Part shown: piece after piece, positions 16,167 through 25,375 of the stretch | Layout of the letters: every line of letters starts with the position of its first letter | Position numbering within the stretch: the first letter of the stretch is position 1 | Source of the DNA: Nocardia abscessus | GTDB lineage: Bacteria; Actinomycetota; Actinomycetes; Mycobacteriales; Mycobacteriaceae | NCBI RefSeq assembly: GCF_015477775.1 | Contig: NZ_JADLQO010000007.1 | Location: 124,001 to 188,000 of the forward strand | Length of the DNA: 64,000 bases | Direction: 5' to 3' | Translations under genes and position numbers: made by a program | The notes under the pieces: model-generated | The model's input: only the letters and a program-made list of their open reading frames with translations | What the model was told of the DNA's origin: nothing | Databases searched by the model: none

Positions 16167-17444
16167 TCAAGCCTGGAGCGATGCGAGCTCCACGACGGTG
16201 ATGTCCGACGGTGCGCCCACTCGCACCGGTGGACCCCACGCCCCGGCTCCCCTGGACACGTACAGCTGGGTGTCGCCGTACCGCTCCAACCCGGCGACGG
16301 TCGGGTTCGCCAAGCCCGCAAGGTAATTGCCGGGCCAGATCTGGCCGCCGTGGGTGTGGCCGGACAGCTGGAGATCCACGCCGTGCGCCACCGCGTCATC
16401 GATCAGAACCGGCTGGTGCGCCAGCAGCACGGCGGTGCGGGACCGGTCGCGGTCGCCGAGCGCCTTGCCGAAGTCCGGGCCCTGCCCGGTTCGTTCACCC
16501 TGTACGTCGTTCACGCCCGCCAGGTCGAATCCGGGCAGCTCGGTACGGGAATTCGCGAGCAGGTGCATGCCGAGCTCCTGGACATGCTCGACCCACTGCT
16601 CGGCGCCGGAGAAGTACTCGTGGTTGCCGGTCACGAAGAACGCGCCGTGCCGCGCGCGCAGCCCGGCCAGCGGCTCCACAGCCGAGCGGAGGTGCTCGAC
16701 GCTGCCGTCCACCAGGTCGCCGACCACCGCGATGAGGTCGGGCTGGGTGTCGTTGACCGTCCGCACGACCCGTTCGGCGAAACCGCGCCCCAGGATCGGC
16801 CCCAGGTGGACGTCGCTGACCACCGCGATCCGGAAGCCGTCGGCCCCGCGCGGCAACTTCGCCAACGGCACGGTGACGCGCTTGACGGTGGGTCCGTTCA
16901 GGACCCCGTAAGCGCCGAGGCCGACCGTGGTCGCCGCGGCGGCGACGGCGGCTCCGCCCACCACGCGGGATACGAAGACGCGGCGCGGCAGTGCGGCGCT
17001 CGCGGATTCGGCCTCCTCGACCAGATCATCGTTCTGCGGTGCCGGTTTCGGCGCGGGAGCGGTTTCGGGGGCGACCGTGGCCGCCGCGGGTTCGCTCGCC
17101 GGGCGGTCGCGAGCGAACCGGCGCAGCGCCAGGTACCGGATCGGTTCGCCGACCAGCGACGCCAGCAGCAGGTAGACGAACAACGCGCCCCACAGATAGC
17201 CGGGCCAGGCGATGATCCGCACCACCGCGAACGGAGCGGACAGCAGTTCGGCCACCGTCGCGCCCAGCAGCAGCAGCGGCCCCGTCACCACGACGGCGGT
17301 GCCGATTCGTCGCGCGCGTGACTCCGCGATGGTCGTGTCTCGCACGAGTCGCCGCCATACGTACCAGTGGGCGCCCACCACCGCGAAGACGACGATCCCG
17401 ACGAGAACGAGCACGGCGATTCCGACGAGAACAGTCTCAACCAC
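16167..17444 (-). CDS. Membrane-anchored metallophosphoesterase
   Basis: A 425-residue protein. Three or four hydrophobic segments (about 3-23, 49-68, 82-98 and 160-178) precede a calcineurin-like phosphoesterase. The metal-site motifs are complete: Asp211-x-His213 (SDVHLG), Gly242-Asp243 (GDLVDG), GNHE 273-276, His343 in LAHQP, and GHTHGG 362-367. Family members (YkuE/YaeI-like) hydrolyse phosphoesters, including lipid-linked ones, with two divalent metals. The catalytic part probably faces outward. It starts at GTG 17444. A linker at about residues 113-150 is rich in Ala, Pro and Glu. Confidence 0.92.
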   Translation of the reverse strand: MVETVLVGIAVLVLVGIVVFAVVGAHWYVWRRLVRDTTIAESRARRIGTAVVVTGPLLLLGATVAELLSAPFAVVRIIAWPGYLWGALFVYLLLASLVGEPIRYLALRRFARDRPASEPAAATVAPETAPAPKPAPQNDDLVEEAESASAALPRRVFVSRVVGGAAVAAAATTVGLGAYGVLNGPTVKRVTVPLAKLPRGADGFRIAVVSDVHLGPILGRGFAERVVRTVNDTQPDLIAVVGDLVDGSVEHLRSAVEPLAGLRARHGAFFVTGNHEYFSGAEQWVEHVQELGMHLLANSRTELPGFDLAGVNDVQGERTGQGPDFGKALGDRDRSRTAVLLAHQPVLIDDAVAHGVDLQLSGHTHGGQIWPGNYLAGLANPTVAGLERYGDTQLYVSRGAGAWGPPVRVGAPSDITVVELASLQA

Positions 17445-17534
17445 GGCGGCACTCTCTGTGAAAATTGCGGATGCGCGGCATCAACTTACGTCACGGCGCG
17501 GGGACCGCACACGATGCCGGCTTCCCGATGCCGG

Positions 17535-18047
17535 TCATCTCGTTCGCTCGACCACCCCGCGCAAGAACGCGGCTTGACCCGCGTGCTGCAGATCGTCGGA
17601 GATCACGCTGACCAGTCGCACCCCGAGCGTGACCGGCGGGTCCCAGCGGGTGTCGACGACGCGGTCCAGGTCGCCGTCGCCGAGTGTGCGGAGGAAACGC
17701 AGTGTCTGCTCGTGCACCGCGTCGAAGTAGCCGGTGAGCAACTCGGCGGGTGCACGGATCACCGCCACGTCGGCGGCGGCGTCGCCGTAGCCGGTCGCCG
17801 ACTTGTCGATGGGCAGGCCGAACCGGTCGTACCATCCCTGCGCGGTCCAGACCTGTTCGCTACCCGCCGCATCCGCGAGGTGATCGTCCTGCACCCGGGT
17901 CAGGTGCCAGATCAGCCATGCGATCGAGTTGGCGCCCGGATCGGCCCGGTACATGAGGTCGTCGTCCGCCGATCCGTCGACGGCTTCGTGCACCACTTCT
18001 TTGATCCGCTCGAAAGCGTCGGTCAGCACATCGGCACTGGTAGCCAT
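17535..18047 (-). CDS. DinB/DUF664-type mycothiol-transferase-like protein
   Basis: A 170-residue four-helix-bundle protein. ANSIAWLIWHLTRVQDDHL carries the first two metal-ligand histidines, and the C-terminal VSVISDDLQHAGQAAFLRG supplies the third. This is the DinB fold, which in actinobacteria includes mycothiol-dependent transferases and isomerases. I chose ATG 18047, reading MATSADVLTDAFERIK; longer frames add an Arg-rich extension. The minus-strand hexamer TACCGT (18054-18059), six bases upstream, suggests leaderless transcription. It is probably a cytosolic thiol-dependent detoxification enzyme, substrate unknown. Confidence 0.85.
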   Translation of the reverse strand: MATSADVLTDAFERIKEVVHEAVDGSADDDLMYRADPGANSIAWLIWHLTRVQDDHLADAAGSEQVWTAQGWYDRFGLPIDKSATGYGDAAADVAVIRAPAELLTGYFDAVHEQTLRFLRTLGDGDLDRVVDTRWDPPVTLGVRLVSVISDDLQHAGQAAFLRGVVERTR

Positions 18048-18053
18048 GAGTCG

Positions 18054-18059
18054 ACGGTA
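18054..18059 (-). promoter_or_regulatory. Candidate -10 element of the DinB gene
   Basis: TACCGT on the minus strand, six bases before the ATG at 18047, consistent with a leaderless mRNA. No clear -35 was found. Confidence 0.35.
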
Positions 18060-18122
18060 CCGAGGGCGGCCGCCGACGACGAGTCGGTACGGCAGCCGGG
18101 ATTCTCGCACGATCGCACCACA

Positions 18123-18151
18123 TTGAACGTGCCGTTATTCAACGGTACGAT
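18123..18151 (+). promoter_or_regulatory. Sigma-70-type promoter for the Gly/Tyr/Trp-rich secreted protein
   Basis: TTGAAC (18123-18128), a 17-base spacer, then TACGAT (18146-18151). A short inverted repeat, CCGTT-ATTC-AACGG, lies in the spacer and could be an operator. The start codon is 79 bases downstream, leaving a leader that carries a GAGGAAG ribosome site. Confidence 0.5.
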
Positions 18152-18230
18152 ATGTGATGGCGATATTGGGTCGATGACCTCCGAATCGGTCACCGACCGG
18201 ACGAAGACATACCGAAGTGAGGAAGTACCG

Positions 18231-18578
18231 ATGATCCACGACCCCGAGACCGGGCGCGCCCGGCGAGCCGTTGTCCGCGTGGCGATGGTCGCCGCGCTCG
18301 CACTCACACCCGTCGCCGCTGTCGCGGCGCCCGCGATGGCGCAGCAGCCGGCCGTCGCGCAGACGAGTCAGGCCGAGGAGATCCACGGTGGCTGGCACCG
18401 CCACGGCGGGTGGGGCAGGCATGGCTACGGCGGTTACGGCGGCTGGGGTGGTTACGGCGGCTGGGGCGGCTACGGTGGTTACGGCGGCTGGGGCAATCCG
18501 TACGGATTCTGGGGCAGCCCGTTCGGCATCTGGCCCGGCATCGTCTGGATGCTGCCGGGCACCGGAAGCGCGCTCTGA
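18231..18578 (+). CDS. Small secreted Gly/Tyr/Trp-rich repeat protein
   Basis: A 115-residue protein with ribosome site GAGGAAG ending five bases before the ATG. A signal peptide (about residues 1-38) has RR at 11-12, a hydrophobic core and an Ala-rich cleavage region near AMA-QQ. The mature part is short and low-complexity. A His/Gly segment (HGGWHRHGGWGRHG) leads into tandem YGGWGG and YGGYGG units (residues 66-88), then a hydrophobic aromatic tail (NPYGFWGSPFGIWPGIVWML). No homologous enzyme is recognised. The His cluster could bind metal, and the aromatic-Gly repeats could self-associate or bind polymer. Both ideas are inference. Confidence 0.75.
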   Translation: MIHDPETGRARRAVVRVAMVAALALTPVAAVAAPAMAQQPAVAQTSQAEEIHGGWHRHGGWGRHGYGGYGGWGGYGGWGGYGGYGGWGNPYGFWGSPFGIWPGIVWMLPGTGSAL

Positions 18579-19168
18579 GGACGAGCGCTCCGGACGGTCG
18601 GCCAGGTGATCTCCGGCTCCGCGCCAGGACACGGCGATCGCGTGCGCTTCGGCGTACAGCGCGGATCCGGAGGTCACCTGCCGCCGAAGCGAAACAGTCC
18701 CAGCGACACCGAACAGCCCATGGCAACCGCGGCTGCGCAACACCGTGGCGGCCTCGAATTGCGCGCACGCGCCGGGACACTCCGTGAGCGGAGGACATCT
18801 CCCCCCTTCACCCATCCGAGTCGCAGTGAACCCCAGCACCTTCGCAGCACTCGGCCGACGAACTCGTCGCGTTCCGATTTCACACCCAGGGCGTTTCGGA
18901 GTATTTGTCTGTTCATCAGACCGAATTCAGCAGTGCCCCTGAGCGAATCAGCACACAGTCTGCAACCTGGACCTATCGTCGGTTGAAACAGATGTTGCCC
19001 GAGAAGAATTCGCATCCGTCCGATTTGCGGTGACGCCACCGATTTTCCGTGAAATTCGCAGAACGATTGCTTCGGGAAAGCCCTGCGGCCAGAATGGGTG
19101 GGGCCGAGAACCGGCATCTTGGGGATTCGTCGGCACTCGTGGCCGACACGACTATGTGGGGAAATACG
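18579..19168. other. 590-base gap, A+T-richer than its neighbours
   Basis: No gene can be supported. The segment 18870-19100 is visibly less G+C-rich than the flanks. A short minus-strand stretch near 18590-18690 has coding-like third positions but lacks a start, ribosome site and length. The end of the gap must hold the promoter of the glycine-zipper gene. Confidence 0.4.
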
Positions 19169-19723
19169 ATGAGAGTCAACAGATTCGCCGCCACCGCCCT
19201 ACTCGCGGTCGGAGCCACCGGAATCGCGACGGGTGTCGCGCACGCCCAGCCCGCCGCGCCCGCGCAGGTCAGCGTGCACGGAGTCGAGCAGGGCATCGGG
19301 TTCACCTCGGCGCCCGCCGCCGACGGCACCGGGGTGATCACCACACTCGACGCGGGCACCTTCGCGTTGACCGCCGACGCCAGGGCGGTCGAGCTGCGCA
19401 GCGGCACGGGACAGGTCATCGCGACCCTGCCCCTGGCCTTCCAGGCCGCGGGCGCGACGCACGGTCTGGCGCCCGCGATCACCGACGCGGGCCGCACCCT
19501 CACGGTGACGCCGGTGAACGCGCCCGCGGCGTCCGAGCGCCTCACCCAGTTCGTCGGTGAGGACGAGACACTGGCCCGCAAGCAGTACAACGCGGGCATC
19601 GGCGCACTCATCGGCGCGGGGATCGGCGCCGTGATCGGCTTCTTCCTCGGCGGAGTCGGCGCGCTGGTCACCATTCCGATCGGGGCGGGCATCGGTGCGC
19701 TGATCGGGTTCTCCACGCCGTAA
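19169..19723 (+). CDS. Secreted glycine-zipper protein
   Basis: A 184-residue protein. The ATG at 19169 follows GTGGGGA. Residues 1-26 form a clean signal peptide ending AHA-QP. The central part is beta-rich, with VEQGIGFTSAPAADGTG and VITTLDAGTFALTADARAVELRS. Residues about 138-184 are a glycine zipper (GIGALIGAGIGAVIGFFLGG) that could insert into or span a membrane. The same architecture recurs in the 231-residue protein at 59663-60358. The two look like one actinobacterial family of envelope proteins whose function I do not know. Confidence 0.8.
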   Translation: MRVNRFAATALLAVGATGIATGVAHAQPAAPAQVSVHGVEQGIGFTSAPAADGTGVITTLDAGTFALTADARAVELRSGTGQVIATLPLAFQAAGATHGLAPAITDAGRTLTVTPVNAPAASERLTQFVGEDETLARKQYNAGIGALIGAGIGAVIGFFLGGVGALVTIPIGAGIGALIGFSTP

Positions 19724-19973
19724 TCGGCCGGTCCGGTGTGCGGCCGCCGATGGACGACCGCACACCGATCGCCGGTCGCATCGCCGGGATTCCCTGGGCG
19801 CGTGCACGCTCGGCGCGGCACTCGACCGAGGGAGACGCGGCGATCCGACCGTCGGCTCCACCGCGAGTCGTCCAGCCCCGTGGACGGCACGCCGAAACGA
19901 ACTGTCCGCCCGCGCGCTGGGGCATGATGGGGAGGCACGGAGACGATCGGAGCGAAGACACAGGATCCACGAG

Positions 19974-21176
19974 ATGGCACAGCGCAGTTCCCTCTCGCAG
20001 CAACGCGCTGCACTGGAGCAAGAGTGGTCCCGATGGATACCCACCGGAGCACCACAGGGTGACTCCACGCTGCGCAGTGAGGTCGCGCAATCGTGGCTTC
20101 GGTCGCTGCGCACCGTCGATCCGGCGCGCGACCACGCGCCCCTCGCCGAAGCCGACGTGTCCGCCCGCTGGGCCGAATCCCCCTTGCGCACACCGGTATC
20201 CGAGCTGACCGACCAGTTGCGCGACATCACCGAGGGCGCGGGCTACGTCGCGGCGATCACCGACGAGACCGGGACCATTCTCTGGTCGCACGGCGGTCCG
20301 GTGATGCGCCGCCGGGCCGAACAGGTGAACTTCGCGCCGGGCGGTCGCTGGGACGAGGCGCACATGGGCACGAACGCGCTGTCGCTGGCGCTGCGCACCG
20401 AACGACCGCACACCGTCTTCTCGGCCGAACATCTGGTCGCCGCCCTGCACGGCTGGGTCTGCTACTGCGCGCCGATCCGCGCCGCGGGCGGTCGCCAACT
20501 CGGCGTGCTGGACCTGTCCACCACCTGGGACCGCGCCCACCCACTGGCCATGTCCACCGCCCGTACCCTGGTCAGCGCCATCGAAGCCAAGCTGCACCAT
20601 CGCATGGCCGCACCAGGAGTCCGGCTGACCTGTCTCGGCGCGGGCCGCCTGATCCGCGACGGCGCACCCGTTCGCTTGCGCCCCAGGCAACTGGAGATCC
20701 TGGCTCTGCTGGCGCTGGAGCCCGAGGGCTTCACCCATGAACGCCTGCACTTCGCGGTGTACGGCGACCGGCCGGTCGGCACGAGCACGCTCAAGTCGGA
20801 GATGTCCCACCTGCGCCGCGCCACCGGCGGCGACATCACCAGCCGGGTCTATCAGCTGGTGAGCCCACTGTCCTGCGACGCCGTGGACGTGCTCACCGCG
20901 CTCGAGGCGGGCGACACCGCCACGGCGGTCGAGCTGTATCGCGGGCCGCTGCTACCCGGCTCGGACACGCCGGGGATCGTACAGTGGCGCGAATATCTGG
21001 CGGTCGGCGTGCGCACCGCGGTACTGACCAGCGGAAACGTCGAACACGCTCTGCGCTACGGCGAGCGCGCACCGCACGACGTCGAGGTGCACGAACACGC
21101 GCTTCGCCTGCTCCCGGCGGGCGACGCTCGTCGCGCGCTCGCAGCCGCCCGGCTGCACGGCGCGCTGCGCGACTGA
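19974..21176 (+). CDS. GAF-domain regulator with OmpR/SARP-type winged helix
   Basis: A 400-residue cytoplasmic regulator next to an aldehyde dehydrogenase operon. Residues about 1-60 resemble the N-terminus of acetoin-type activators (RSEVAQSWLRSLRTVDP). Residues about 75-195 form a GAF sensor domain (GYVAAITDETGTILW; EAHMGTNALSLALRTERP; QLGVLDLSTTWDRAHP). Residues about 205-300 form a winged helix like those of SARP/OmpR proteins (RLRPRQLEILALLAL; STLKSEMSHLRRATG). A short C-terminal part recalls the start of a bacterial transcriptional activation domain. It lacks an AAA+ domain, so it is not sigma-54-dependent. It probably activates the downstream exaC/DUF779 pair in response to an aldehyde or alcohol. 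Confidence 0.8.
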   Translation: MAQRSSLSQQRAALEQEWSRWIPTGAPQGDSTLRSEVAQSWLRSLRTVDPARDHAPLAEADVSARWAESPLRTPVSELTDQLRDITEGAGYVAAITDETGTILWSHGGPVMRRRAEQVNFAPGGRWDEAHMGTNALSLALRTERPHTVFSAEHLVAALHGWVCYCAPIRAAGGRQLGVLDLSTTWDRAHPLAMSTARTLVSAIEAKLHHRMAAPGVRLTCLGAGRLIRDGAPVRLRPRQLEILALLALEPEGFTHERLHFAVYGDRPVGTSTLKSEMSHLRRATGGDITSRVYQLVSPLSCDAVDVLTALEAGDTATAVELYRGPLLPGSDTPGIVQWREYLAVGVRTAVLTSGNVEHALRYGERAPHDVEVHEHALRLLPAGDARRALAAARLHGALRD

Positions 21177-21317
21177 ATTCACCTTCGCGCGTTCGGTGGT
21201 CGCGCCGCGGCCGCCGCGCGCCTCAACGTTTCGTCAACCCTCGCCCGGCATAGTGACCCGCGTCACGGTCGATCCGCCGTGCGCATCACGTCCGCAACCA
21301 GCGAGGAGTTACCCGCC

Positions 21318-22834
<1,517 letters not shown>

Positions 22835-22835
<1 letters not shown>

Positions 22836-23236
22836 TGAGCGGTCCGGTCCATCGCGTCGAGCTCACCGGAGCGGCGGAGACACTGCTGCACCGGCTGATC
22901 GCCCAGCACGGCCCGGTCATGTTCCACCAGTCCGGCGGCTGCTGCGACGGAAGCTCACCGATGTGTTACCCGCGCGGCGAATTCCGGGTCGGTGCGTCGG
23001 ACGTGCTGCTCGGGCACCTGGCGGCGGACACCCCGTTCTGGATGAGCGCCGACCAGTACGACTATTGGCGCCACACCCACCTCACCGTCGACGTGGTTCC
23101 CGGCCGAGGCGGCGGATTCTCCCTGGAAGCACCCGAAGGCGTGCGCTTCCTCATCCGCTCCCGGCTGCTCACCGACGACGAGCTCGCCGTCCTCGCGACG
23201 CGGCCGCCGCGCACCGGGGCGGATCTGCCCCACTGA
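22835..23236 (+). CDS. DUF779 protein, aldehyde-dehydrogenase partner
   Basis: A 133-residue protein of the DUF779 family, whose genes commonly follow ExaC-type aldehyde dehydrogenases. It has the family signature HGPVMFHQSGGCCDGSSPMC, with three cysteines at about residues 36, 37 and 44 that look like metal or thiol ligands. A YWRHTHLTVDVVPGRGGGFSLE stretch follows. Coupling through TGATG to the dehydrogenase implies a shared role, perhaps maturation or protection of the enzyme, but this is not established. Two strong terminators follow within 90 bases. Confidence 0.92.
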
Positions 23237-23238
23237 CC

Positions 23239-23281
23239 CGGCGCACCGGCCGCTGCGGGATACGGCAGCGCCGGTGCGCCG
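23239..23281 (+). terminator. First of two tandem terminators after DUF779
   Basis: CGGCGCACCGGC pairs perfectly with GCCGGTGCGCCG (23270-23281). The inner CGCTGC/GCAGCG extends the stem past a one-base bulge. The hairpin starts three bases after the stop. Confidence 0.75.
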
Positions 23282-23284
23282 TCT

Positions 23285-23322
23285 GGGGCTGCTCACCGAC
23301 CGCCGCCTCGGTGAGCAGCCCC
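23285..23322 (+). terminator. Second tandem terminator after DUF779
   Basis: GGGGCTGCTCACCGA (23285-23299) and TCGGTGAGCAGCCCC (23308-23322) form a perfect 15-bp stem with an 8-base loop. Confidence 0.8.
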
Positions 23323-23423
23323 TCTCCGGTCCGGACCAGAGCCGAAAAATTTCCATGCGGGAATAGTCGGGGAGCGGATACGGTCGTTCGAGGTGGTTAG
23401 ACAAGCGAACGAGAGGGGCCGCG

Positions 23424-24833
23424 GTGGCGACCGAGACTGTGACGGCGTCGGTAGGGCTCCGATCCGAGCGCGGCGCCGTGCTCGGCTCGCTGATGCTGGC
23501 GACCGCGCTGGTTGCCCTCGATTCGACGGTGATCGCCACGGCGGTGCTCACCATCACCGGCAGTCTCGGCGGCTTCGCGCAGTTCCCCTGGTTGTTCTCC
23601 ATCTATCTGCTGGCGCAAGCGGTGACGGTACCGATCTACGGCAAGCTCGCCGACACCGTGGGCCGCAAACCCGTGATCCTCTTCGGCATCGCGATGTTCG
23701 CGCTGGGTTCGCTGCTGTGCGGCGTCGCGACCAGCATGCTCGGGCTGATCGTCTTCCGCGCCGTGCAGGGAATCGGCGCCGGAGCGATCCAGCCGATGAC
23801 GATGACCATCGCGGGCGACCTGTACACGCTGGCGGAGCGTGCCAGGGTGCAGGGCTATCTGGCCAGCGTGTGGGCCATGTCGAGTGTGGCGGGTCCGCTG
23901 CTGGGCGGCCTGTTCGCCGAGTACGTCAGCTGGCGCTGGATCTTCCTGATCAACCTGCCGCTGTGCGCGCTGGCCGGATGGATGCTGGTGCGCAACTTCG
24001 CCGAGAGCGCCCCGCGGCGCAGACAGAGCGTCGACTACCTGGGTGCGGCTCTGCTGGCGGTCGGAGCGGGCGCGTTGATCCTCGGACTGCTCGAGGGCGG
24101 CCAGGCGTGGGCATGGTCCTCGCCCGCCGGCATCGGGATCTTCGCGGGCGGCGCGGTCCTGCTGGTGCTGTTCGGACTGGTCGAACGCAGGGCGCGGAAT
24201 CCGATCCTGCCGCTGTGGGTGTTCACCCGCCGGGTGGTGATCGCCAGCAGTCTGGTGTCGGTGCTGATCGGCGCCGTCGTGCTGGGAGCGACCTCCTATG
24301 TGCCGACGTTCACCCAGGGTGTACTCGGCACCGGCGCGCTGGTCGCGGGCCTGACGGTCGGCGCACTCACACTGGGCTGGCCGCTGGCCGCCTCTCAGGC
24401 CGGAAAGGTGTACCTGCGCTTCGGCTTTCGCGCGACCGCCCTGCTCGGCAGCGGTCTGGCCGCGATCGGCGCCGTGAGCACACTGCTGATCACGCAGCAC
24501 TCGGCGCTGTGGCAGGTCGCCGCGGCGTGCTTCGTGATCGGCATCGGCATGGGCTTGGTCGCCACTCCGACCCTGATCGCGGCGCAGACCAGCGCCGAAT
24601 GGACCGAGCGGGGCGTGGTCACCTCCGCCAACATGTTCGCGCGCTCGATCGGGAGCGCGGTGGGCGTCGCGGTGTTCGGCGCGATCGTGAACGCGCGGGT
24701 GGGTCACACCGATCACCCACTGCCCGAGGCGCTGGCCTCGGCGATACATCTGGTCTTCGTCGCGATCGCGGCGATGGCCGTCGTCATGGTCCTCGCCGCG
24801 GCCATGATGCCGCGGCGGGCGGCGACCGACTGA
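23424..24833 (+). CDS. MFS multidrug transporter, DHA2 (14-helix) type
   Basis: A 469-residue inner-membrane protein with about 14 hydrophobic segments. Motif A is visible as GKLADTVGRKPV between helices 2 and 3. The helix-1 LDSTVIATAVLTITGSLGG segment and the motif-C-like stretch VWAMSSVAGPLLGGLFAEY mark a drug:proton antiporter of the EmrB/QacA group. GAGAGGGG (23411-23418) precedes the GTG start. It is preceded by the double terminator and followed by an unrelated small gene, so it is probably transcribed alone. Substrates cannot be predicted. Confidence 0.92.
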   Translation: MATETVTASVGLRSERGAVLGSLMLATALVALDSTVIATAVLTITGSLGGFAQFPWLFSIYLLAQAVTVPIYGKLADTVGRKPVILFGIAMFALGSLLCGVATSMLGLIVFRAVQGIGAGAIQPMTMTIAGDLYTLAERARVQGYLASVWAMSSVAGPLLGGLFAEYVSWRWIFLINLPLCALAGWMLVRNFAESAPRRRQSVDYLGAALLAVGAGALILGLLEGGQAWAWSSPAGIGIFAGGAVLLVLFGLVERRARNPILPLWVFTRRVVIASSLVSVLIGAVVLGATSYVPTFTQGVLGTGALVAGLTVGALTLGWPLAASQAGKVYLRFGFRATALLGSGLAAIGAVSTLLITQHSALWQVAAACFVIGIGMGLVATPTLIAAQTSAEWTERGVVTSANMFARSIGSAVGVAVFGAIVNARVGHTDHPLPEALASAIHLVFVAIAAMAVVMVLAAAMMPRRAATD

Positions 24834-24996
24834 CCCTCGGTCCGGCCGGCGCTCGTGGCGGCCCGGAATGAGCTGGGTCGGGCGAGAGCCGGTGGATCGG
24901 ACGACACGACCGGACGCAGCGGGTTTTCGGAAGCGTCCGGCACCGGAAGTAGCGCAAGCTGAGGCTTCTCAACCGAACCGGAACTCGGAGGTCGCA

Positions 24997-25362
24997 GTGG
25001 CACAGGCTCTATGCGGGATCGTCGGCGTGTTCTTCCTGGGCATGGGTGCGTACGCGCTCGCGGCGCCCGCCGCGCTGATCCGGCCCTTCGGCATCCAGCT
25101 CACCGAACCGAGCGCCCGCTACGAAGTGCGCGCCGTCTACGGCGGCTTCGGCGTGGCGATGGCCGCCGTACTCGCGGTGGCCGCCGCCGACCTCGGATTC
25201 CTGCGCGGCGGAATCATGGTCACCGTCGGCGCGGCGCTGGCGGGCATGGCGATCGGCCGGGTGGTGTCCGCCGTGCTCGACGAGCGAACGGCTTTCTATC
25301 CCACCTGGTTCTACGGCGTGGTGGAGGCGGTCGGCGCCACCGCGCTCTTCCTCGCCGCCTAG
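24997..25362 (+). CDS. Small four-helix membrane protein, DUF4345-like
   Basis: A 121-residue protein with four hydrophobic segments. The signatures YALAAPAALIRPFGI, YEVRAVYGGFGVAMA and the C-terminal PTWFYGVVEAVGA are typical of DUF4345. GTG 24997 is chosen because GGAGGT ends five bases before it; an in-frame ATG 43 codons earlier would add a charged, non-hydrophobic extension. No function is established for the family. It is convergent with the amino-acid permease, 13 bases apart. Confidence 0.8.
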   Translation: MAQALCGIVGVFFLGMGAYALAAPAALIRPFGIQLTEPSARYEVRAVYGGFGVAMAAVLAVAAADLGFLRGGIMVTVGAALAGMAIGRVVSAVLDERTAFYPTWFYGVVEAVGATALFLAA

Positions 25363-25375
25363 CGGGAACCGACCG

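Noticed and set aside
18590..18690. Minus-strand stretch with coding-like third positions, beginning GTG ACC TCC
   Set aside because: Too short, no ribosome site, runs antisense into the Gly/Tyr/Trp-rich gene. At most a decayed remnant.
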